DNA of 64,000 nt, taken from positions 277,547 to 341,546 of the forward strand of contig NZ_BMQC01000004.1 of NCBI RefSeq assembly GCF_014647915.1, written 5' to 3'. Position 1 is the stretch's first letter, and each line of letters starts with the position of its first letter. A program made the translations under genes and the position numbers. Source of the stretch: Pilimelia terevasa (GTDB lineage: Bacteria; Actinomycetota; Actinomycetes; Mycobacteriales; Micromonosporaceae). Shown piece by piece: positions 59,931 to 64,000 of this stretch. Under the pieces are notes generated by a model. That model made no database searches. It was given only the letters and a program-made list of their open reading frames with translations, and was not told the DNA's origin.

Positions 59931-60191
59931 GTCGACCCCCTTCGGAGTGCGCTTCTCAGCCTCCCAGACCGGAGGCCCCGCGGGTGTGGATCCGCGGAAT
60001 GCGCGCGGCCGGTCCGAGCCCCTCCACCGAAGTCAGCATTCGCGGGCATCTTCATGGCTGGATGAGATGCCTTCTCCTCTGGGTCCAGTTCTACACTCGT
60101 CCCAGCTTTCGACTCCGCCTCGGACGTGGTGTCTCTCCTGGGTCGAGCGGCACGCGCGTGAACAAAGTTGCCAAACGCGTGCCACAGTGCT

Positions 60192-60225
60192 CTCCCTCAG
60201 TTTTTGATCTCTGTAGCTGAGGGAG
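60192..60225 (-). terminator. 9-bp hairpin downstream of small membrane protein gene
   Basis: CTCCCTCAG (60192-60200) pairs perfectly with CTGAGGGAG (60217-60225) around a 16-base loop. It starts 45 bases past the stop of the leftward small gene. The wider interval 59931-60269 holds no intact gene, only an eroded copy of that gene's tail at about 60100-60160. Confidence 0.5.
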
Positions 60226-60269
60226 GTTAATACGTAAGACGTAGAAGACCGGGCAGACTCGCCCTGTTC

Positions 60270-60440
60270 TTAACTTAACTTTGGCCGTGGTGTCTCCCCA
60301 GGAGAGAGCGGCACGCTTGTGGCGGTTCCGGAGGGTTCATCAGTGTTGTCAACCGGGATCAGGAAGAAAAACACAGCAGCGATTCCCACGACGACAATCC
60401 CACCAACAACACCCGCGACGACGGCAAGTTTACGTTTCAT
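60270..60440 (-). CDS. Small single-pass membrane protein (56 residues)
   Basis: ATG 60440 is preceded by TAGGAGGATCAC, an excellent ribosome site. The protein starts MKRKLAVVAGVVGGIVVVG, has one hydrophobic helix (about 5-29) and a short polar outer tail VDNTDEPSGTATSVPLSPGE, ending PRPKLS. It could be an uncleaved anchor or a signal-peptide-like lipoprotein without a lipobox cysteine. Codon use is less GC-biased than in the main chromosome region. It is the last of a leftward series of small genes on the low-GC segment. No family is recognised. Coding is supported mainly by the ribosome site and the clean membrane protein layout. Confidence 0.6.
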   Translation of the reverse strand: MKRKLAVVAGVVGGIVVVGIAAVFFFLIPVDNTDEPSGTATSVPLSPGETPRPKLS

Positions 60441-60496
60441 GTGATCCTCCTAGGCCAAAGAACAAATTTCATCCCACCGGGGTTCAAACACACTTG

Positions 60497-61021
60497 TCAT
60501 GTAGATCCGAAGACACGGCTGCTGTCGGGAAGAAACTTCGCTTCAAACCAATGCTGTGCCCAACCACGGGAAGTACCCACGACACCGGCATCAAACGCGG
60601 GTGTGCCTTTATAGCGCCAGCCAGGGGTTTTGGTTTCCCCGCCAGTGCCATCATCCGTAATATATGTGTTGTGCCAGCCCTTCTTCTTGTCATGACACCA
60701 ATTTATCTCGGTCCAGAATGTACCAAGAGTGTTTCCCGCGTTCCCCTTCAGTGCCCGCTTGTGCCGAGCCTTGTCACATCCGAAGACGGTAGAACGCGGC
60801 TCAACGTCCACGTCCTCGATCCGCACCGGAACATACGCGGCGTTGAACGCCTCCAGCTCGGCCGGGGTCAGTGCGACGTAGGCGGCATCGGGGTCGAGCG
60901 ACGAGAAGAGGCGGTTGACCACGCTGAGCGGGTCCTGGTGGCCGACGCTAGGTGTAGCTAGAGCTGGGGCCGAGGGTACGGCCACCAGGGCTAAGGTTAA
61001 CAAGATAGTACGAACGAACAC
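60497..61021 (-). CDS. Small secreted protein of unknown function
   Basis: 174 residues if GTG 61021 is used: GGGGAGG then sits six bases upstream, whereas ATG 61027 would touch the ribosome site directly. The signal peptide FVRTILLTLALVAVPSAPA ends LA|TPSVGH near residue 22. The mature part has two cysteines (TVFGCDKARHK, EINWCHDKKKG) and aromatic-rich strands (GWHNTYITDD, GWRYKGTPAF, AQHWFEAKFLP). It recalls a widespread group of small actinobacterial exported proteins with a W-C/W-Y strand pattern; that likeness is by eye only. It lies 25 bases downstream of another small gene on the same strand, so they may be cotranscribed. Confidence 0.68.
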   Translation of the reverse strand: MFVRTILLTLALVAVPSAPALATPSVGHQDPLSVVNRLFSSLDPDAAYVALTPAELEAFNAAYVPVRIEDVDVEPRSTVFGCDKARHKRALKGNAGNTLGTFWTEINWCHDKKKGWHNTYITDDGTGGETKTPGWRYKGTPAFDAGVVGTSRGWAQHWFEAKFLPDSSRVFGST

Positions 61022-61046
61022 GGTCATCCTCCCCAAGGATGGGACT

Positions 61047-61280
61047 CTACATTGATGCGGCAGCACGGCTACGGGCGTGTGGGACCGAGGCTGACTTGAT
61101 CTCGATGAACCGGACCTCGGCGCGTCCATCAGGAGTCATGTGGTTGCACTTGACGGGGAGCCAGTAACCGTCCTCGTCGGCTCGAAGATCACCCACGGCG
61201 AGGATCTCGACCATGATCGAACCTTGAACATCCCGATACTGCCGAGCGTCCAACATCAACACATCACCAAACGTCAGCAT
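61047..61280 (-). CDS. Small conserved-looking hypothetical protein (77 residues)
   Basis: Starts at ATG 61280 with GGAG 8 bases upstream. The sequence MLTFGDVLMLDARQYRDVQG and VEILAVGDLRADEDGYWLPVK suggests a small beta barrel, like short proteins found near mobile regions in actinomycetes that begin MLTFGDVL. There is no signal peptide, membrane helix or cysteine cluster apart from KCNHM. It overlaps the preceding small membrane-protein frame by 17 bases and precedes a secreted-protein gene by 25 bases, so all three may be one operon. Function unknown. Confidence 0.6.
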   Translation of the reverse strand: MLTFGDVLMLDARQYRDVQGSIMVEILAVGDLRADEDGYWLPVKCNHMTPDGRAEVRFIEIKSASVPHARSRAAASM

Positions 61281-61407
61281 GGTCACGCTCCGGGCGTAGG
61301 TACAGCGTCGAGCCTCCGCACGCTGGACACCACCGGTTCCTGATCTTGGTGAAGAGGAAGCCCAGCAAGAAGCCGACCCCGATCCCAATCATCACTAGCC
61401 ACCACAT
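61264..61407 (-). CDS. Tiny membrane protein with CPAC motif (47 residues)
   Basis: ATG 61407 opens MWWLVMIGIGVGFLLGFLF, a single membrane helix, then the basic KIRNRW, the zinc-knuckle-like CPACGGSTLYLRP and the end RDHADVW. Only one CxxC is present, so metal binding would need a dimer. No good ribosome site is visible, which lowers confidence. Its 3' end overlaps the next gene start by 17 bases, consistent with coupled translation on the - strand. Confidence 0.42.
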   Translation of the reverse strand: MWWLVMIGIGVGFLLGFLFTKIRNRWCPACGGSTLYLRPERDHADVW

Positions 61408-61539
61408 GGGATGACCGTAGAGGTGCCCCGACCAGGGGCTCTACGAAGTTGATAAAACTTGAGGTTGCCGTCTCAGGGTCGACAAGGGAGACTGTTCACG
61501 CTCCCAACTTTCATCAACTTCCGCGACAAAGGTTGAGTC

Positions 61540-61734
61540 ATGCAGTTTGAATTCCTGGGAAAAGGCCCAGGCTCGGGGCAAGATGGATGCCCTTCTCTCT
61601 TCAAAACTGACCGCGACACCTATTTGGTTCAAGGTTGGAAAGTAAAAGACGCTGAAGGTCTCGACATCCCCGAGGGCGAAGCTGTCGTAGAAATTCCCGC
61701 ACGAATGTTGACGTTGTTTCAGGGACGAAGCTGA
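61540..61734 (+). CDS. Small acidic partner protein of the regulatory triad (64 residues)
   Basis: Starts MQFEFLGKGPGSGQDGCPSL behind AAAGGTTGAG and ends MLTLFQGRS. Its TGA overlaps the next start by one base (TGATG), so the two are translated together. In size, order and content (CPSLFKTDRDTYLVQGWKV, then EGEAVVEIP) it occupies the place of the DUF397-like small proteins found beside DUF6879 and XRE-DUF5753 genes. Such small partners are thought to antagonise the regulator, as described for WhiJ-like systems. It has no DNA-binding motif. The assignment rests mostly on context. Confidence 0.7.
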   Translation: MQFEFLGKGPGSGQDGCPSLFKTDRDTYLVQGWKVKDAEGLDIPEGEAVVEIPARMLTLFQGRS

Positions 61735-62264
61735 TGTTCCAAGAAATATCCCAGGACGAATTTACAGCTAGGCTCCGTGGGATCGAACGTTCTCGGTGGC
61801 GCATGGAATTCCAACGGGCTTACACGGTTGATATGGAAATGCCTCGTTACAAGCACTGGCAGGAAACGGGTGACATTGATTGGGAATATCACCTGTGGTG
61901 GATTGAATACATGCAGCGCCTACGAGATGAAGGCAAATCCGTTCGTAGGATCAAAGTCGTAGATGAGCCGCTGAATGACTATTGGAAGTTTACATACGCC
62001 CAAACAGGCAGATTGAACGCAGCAGGAGACGCAACTCGTTGGTGCAATCGCCAGGAGATGTCTCATATCCTCGTACCGCCAACTGACTTCTACGTGCTGG
62101 ATGGTCGGGAAGTCATGTTTCTTCATTTCGGCGGAGATCTTCAACCTTCGGGCTACACCGTTTCTGAGAATCCTGAACTGGTAGCCGCAGCAACTTCCGC
62201 ATTCAATACAGCATGGGACTTTTCTACTCCACACGATGACTATAAACCCCGCAACGACCGCTGA
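61734..62264 (+). CDS. DUF6879 family protein
   Basis: A 176-residue cytoplasmic protein typical of the DUF6879 group: AYTVDMEMPRYKHW, WIEYMQRLRDEGKSVRRIKV, VVDEPLNDYWKFTYAQTGRL, then DFYVLDGREVMFLHFG. Members commonly lie between a small acidic protein and an XRE-DUF5753 regulator and are presumed to signal in that unit; no activity is known. The start overlaps the previous gene by one base, and the next gene begins 29 bases before this stop. Codon use is clearly less GC-rich than in the genes before 58 kb, which suggests horizontal acquisition. Confidence 0.85.
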   Translation: MFQEISQDEFTARLRGIERSRWRMEFQRAYTVDMEMPRYKHWQETGDIDWEYHLWWIEYMQRLRDEGKSVRRIKVVDEPLNDYWKFTYAQTGRLNAAGDATRWCNRQEMSHILVPPTDFYVLDGREVMFLHFGGDLQPSGYTVSENPELVAAATSAFNTAWDFSTPHDDYKPRNDR

Positions 62265-63087
62265 AGAAGGTCGTAAAGCAATTGGTGCCCGGCTTCGCCA
62301 GATCCGCAAACATTCGGGTTTGACGGGCCGGGTACTTTCTGCTGCTACCAAAATCCATGTAACAGCGATTTCCAAGGTTGAGAACGGCCATGTCTCTCCT
62401 ACCGTGACCCAGGTACGGGCATGGTGCAATGCCTGTGGGGTTGACGACCAGGCTGAAGACCTGGTGGCGGAGCTGCTGACGCTAGAGGAGGCGTACGCGC
62501 TCTGGAAGGCCAAAGTTCGTAACGGGATGAAGTACGCCGGGGGCCGTGACCCTTTGGCAATTTATGAACAAACCACGGTCTTTCGGAACTTCGAGTTGAG
62601 CGTCCTACCCGGCATCTTTCAAGTTCCTAGCTACACCGCCGCAGTGGTCGGGTATTGGCGTAGATTCTATGGGGCACCCGATGATACCCACGAGGTGATT
62701 AAACTCCGTCAGCGTCGCGCTCAGGCTGCTTTACGGGGGACTAACAGGATCCTCGTGGTGTTGACCGAAGCCGTACTACTTACCAGGTACACAGATGTAG
62801 TGCGCCACGAACTTCAACTTTTGGAATTACTCAAGTTCATGAAGCGACCAAACGTAAGCCTTGGAATCATTCCGTTTGGTAGAGAGATTACACCGAATAG
62901 CAACTGTGGCTTCTGGATCTTTGATGAGGATGTTGTAAAGGTGGAGCTACCTTCGGCACAGTTGAAGATCACTAGACCTTCAGAAGTCGAACAATACTTG
63001 AGAATTTTTACCGATCTTCAGGGCCAGGCCGCGTACGGCTCCGAAGCTAAGACTGTCGTGCTCAGAGCTATCGCGAGCCTAAGCTAA
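62236..63087 (+). CDS. XRE-family regulator with DUF5753 (Scr1-like) domain
   Basis: A 283-residue transcription factor. The helix-turn-helix is at about 13-72: IGARLRQIRKHSGLTGRVLS, then ATKIHVTAISKVENGHVSPT. The Scr1-type DUF5753 domain covers about 95-280, starting YEQTTVFRNFELSVLPGIFQ, with LRQRRAQAALRG and KFMKRPNVSLGIIPFG inside it. Homologues such as WhiJ and BldB-linked regulators control development and secondary metabolism in actinomycetes and work with a small acidic partner. ATG 62236 overlaps the DUF6879 gene. With the two upstream genes it forms a complete triad. It lies on the low-GC segment. DNA targets are unknown. Confidence 0.92.
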   Translation: MTINPATTAEEGRKAIGARLRQIRKHSGLTGRVLSAATKIHVTAISKVENGHVSPTVTQVRAWCNACGVDDQAEDLVAELLTLEEAYALWKAKVRNGMKYAGGRDPLAIYEQTTVFRNFELSVLPGIFQVPSYTAAVVGYWRRFYGAPDDTHEVIKLRQRRAQAALRGTNRILVVLTEAVLLTRYTDVVRHELQLLELLKFMKRPNVSLGIIPFGREITPNSNCGFWIFDEDVVKVELPSAQLKITRPSEVEQYLRIFTDLQGQAAYGSEAKTVVLRAIASLS

Positions 63088-63090
63088 AGC

Positions 63091-63294
63091 CTAGCGAACG
63101 CGCCTGATCCGCGATGACGGAGACCGAGCCGCTTTACGTGTTAAGAGATTGCTGCGTCGGGCTTTCTTTCTAGCTTCGTATTGTCTCCGTCTCCTCCATG
63201 TAGCCCAACCCGTAACAACGATAACGGGTAGAAGGGCTATTGCGTAACCCGTAAGTGAGGGAATGACGAAGTTAATTATAATTCCGCCACCCAT
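63091..63294 (-). CDS. Small membrane protein candidate (67 residues)
   Basis: ATG 63294 opens MGGGIIINFVIPSLTGYAIA, one long or two short hydrophobic segments (about 4-31), then WRRRRQYEARKKARRSNLL, a strongly basic cytoplasmic tail ending RIRRVR. The ribosome site is poor, but the start overlaps the end of the next upstream frame, so translation could be coupled. Base composition is low in GC. The stop lies 3 bases from the end of the convergent regulator gene. A holin-like or anchoring role is conceivable but not supported by a family match. Confidence 0.42.
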   Translation of the reverse strand: MGGGIIINFVIPSLTGYAIALLPVIVVTGWATWRRRRQYEARKKARRSNLLTRKAARSPSSRIRRVR

Positions 63295-63539
63295 ATATAT
63301 CTTAAAGTCGGAAGAATAAGAAACCAGACAATCAAACCATTGAGAAGCGCCATCAAGTTTGGCATGGCTCTTATCACATTAACCAGGATGTCCATCTTTT
63401 TATACAACGTTGGCGTAACGACGATACATAACATTAGCCAAATCGTATTAGCTAAAATTATCACTGCACCTTTAAAAGTTAGACTTTGGCAACAATCCCA
63501 AAGAAACCGCGCCAAGGTAGATGATGAGCGCTGCCACAA
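63276..63539 (-). CDS. Small membrane protein candidate (up to 87 residues)
   Basis: The frame can begin at TTG 63539 behind AAGGAACC or later. It holds two hydrophobic helices (about 24-45, AVIILANTIWLMLCIVV, and 63-84, LMALLNGLIVWFLILPTL) linked by a short charged loop with KKMDILVNV. Its first 20 residues overlap the end of the recombinase pseudogene in another frame, so the true start may be further in, or the frame may have formed by truncation of that gene. No family is recognised. A pair of small overlapping membrane proteins beside an integrase remnant is compatible with a phage or plasmid origin. Confidence 0.38.
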   Translation of the reverse strand: MWQRSSSTLARFLWDCCQSLTFKGAVIILANTIWLMLCIVVTPTLYKKMDILVNVIRAMPNLMALLNGLIVWFLILPTLRYIWVAEL

Positions 63540-63873
63540 GGTTCCTTGAAGAAGAACCGCGCCGCAGCGATGGCGTTCTGTTGAGCACCTACCGCCCCAC
63601 GGGCGTTGCGACGAACAACAACAGATTTCTTGATTTTGCGTACCCAGTCGCCAAGGTCACTCGTACGAACCTCTGAGACCTTCTTGTCTCCCAAAGCTTC
63701 AACGAGCTTGATCCAGTACGAATCGTAGGTGCGGAAGATGGTCTGAGGAGCAACCTAGCGTACGGTCCCCACGAACTCGGCCACGGTCACGTTCGACAGC
63801 TTCGCGTCGGTCTCGCTAGGTGCCTTAACCAGATCCTCAGCCGTGACGCCGAGAGTCTGCATGAGCTGTCGGA
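63479..63873 (-). pseudogene. Tyrosine recombinase (integrase) remnant
   Basis: Read leftward from about 63873 the frame gives RQLMQTLGVTAEDLVKAP, then VTVAEFVGTVR and a TAG stop at 63755-63757. It continues in the same frame as VAPQTIFRTYDSYWIKLVEA, GDKKVSEVRTSDLGDWV, VVVRRNARGAVGAQQNAIAA and ARFFF. This is the N-terminal and core-binding part of a known actinobacterial tyrosine integrase group (compare the family word VVVRRNARGG). The catalytic domain with its Arg-His-Arg-Tyr residues is missing after about 63540, the frame carries an internal stop, and the 5' part is cut by an IS element. The gene is therefore dead and marks the low-GC stretch as old integrated DNA. Confidence 0.75.
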
Positions 63874-64000
63874 TGGGTCTGCTGCACCAACTGGTGACAC
63901 CTGAGCTGGCTTGCCGTTGAGGCGGGCTGGAAGGATGCCACCGTGCCCAAGCCCTACCCCCGAGAGTTCCGTGACGACGTCGTGCGGGTCGCCCGCGGCC
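63874..64000 (+). mobile_element. IS3-family insertion sequence, left end only
   Basis: Integrase similarity stops at about 63873, and sequence beginning TGGGTCTGCTGCACCAACTG follows, as expected for an IS end starting with TG. It leads into the first transposase frame at 63943. The right end and any target duplication lie outside the window, so the exact left boundary is an estimate within a few bases. Confidence 0.6.
63943..64000 (+). CDS. IS3-family transposase OrfA, N-terminal fragment
   Basis: The first 19 codons from GTG 63943 read VPKPYPREFRDDVVRVARG, the characteristic start of the helix-turn-helix OrfA of a common actinobacterial IS3 group. AAGGA lies ten bases upstream. OrfA normally joins OrfB (DDE integrase) by programmed frameshift to form the active transposase. 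The rest is beyond the window edge, so completeness cannot be judged. Confidence 0.75.
   Translation, partial: MPKPYPREFRDDVVRVARG

Noticed and set aside
63340..63549. Low-GC + strand frame of 69 codons opposite the small membrane protein
   Set aside because: The opposite strand has a cleaner two-helix membrane layout and overlaps in a coupled way with its neighbour; the + frame lacks a ribosome site.
63480..64000. tRNA gene or attachment site beside the integrase remnant
   Set aside because: I looked for a T-arm-like GGTTCGAATCC word and a cloverleaf on both strands near the integrase and found none; the attachment site may lie outside the window.

Overview
The DNA is very GC-rich from base 1 to about 60,000, with a GC/AT-biased third codon position, many GTG starts, 4-base stop/start overlaps and several leaderless-looking starts. 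The gene families (LPxTG wall protein, neocarzinostatin-fold protein, DUF6879/DUF5753 regulators, XRE-cupin regulators, an assembly-line cluster) point to a filamentous actinomycete, most likely Micromonosporaceae; the genus cannot be fixed from sequence alone. From about 60,000 to the right end GC and codon use drop visibly, marking acquired DNA.

Bases 1-5,200 (- strand) are one translationally coupled operon: a small secreted protein with a C-terminal sorting-type tail, a PIG-L deacetylase, a processive GT2 glycosyltransferase, an exosortase-like membrane domain fused to an ATP-grasp enzyme, and a UDP-GlcNAc 2-epimerase running off the edge. Every junction is a 4-base overlap. It looks like a self-contained surface sorting plus glycan module. 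Bases 5,600-27,500 hold mostly independent genes, many secreted: two trypsin-like proteases, an LPVTG wall protein, a LamG protein, a penicillin-acylase-type hydrolase, a large M14 carboxypeptidase, and unknown secreted proteins. With them are an iron-containing oxidase, a CDGSH protein, an MpaB-type oxygenase, a threonine synthase, a CYTH-CHAD protein and an XRE-cupin regulator divergent from a methyltransferase.

Bases 27,602-46,215 (- strand) are a hybrid NRPS/PKS cluster. The first synthetase reads carrier-Cy-A-PCP-Cy-PCP; the second reads KS-AT-KR-ACP-Cy-PCP-Cy*-PCP-TE. This is the layout of yersiniabactin HMWP2/HMWP1 with an added Cy*-PCP module and without embedded methyltransferases. 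The only adenylation domain carries, by eye, the cysteine pocket code of thiazoline siderophores. A free methyltransferase resembling the excised MT domains, an MFS exporter and a KASIII homologue with altered catalytic residues complete it. No aryl-AMP ligase, salicylate synthase or thiazolinyl reductase is visible.

Bases 46,300-58,000 carry an apparently damaged alpha/beta hydrolase, a neocarzinostatin-family protein, a two-component system, a ChaA antiporter, a TPR-GGDEF protein, an XRE regulator divergent from a methionine aminopeptidase, and a heterodimeric ABC exporter with one degenerate nucleotide site. Then come a small secreted unknown and a protein with the N-terminal tag seen in DUF4157/eCIS-associated proteins but with a cysteine-rich tail. 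The low-GC right end carries small membrane/secreted proteins, a WhiJ-like regulatory triad, a tyrosine-recombinase pseudogene, and an IS3-family element that appears to have inserted into it.
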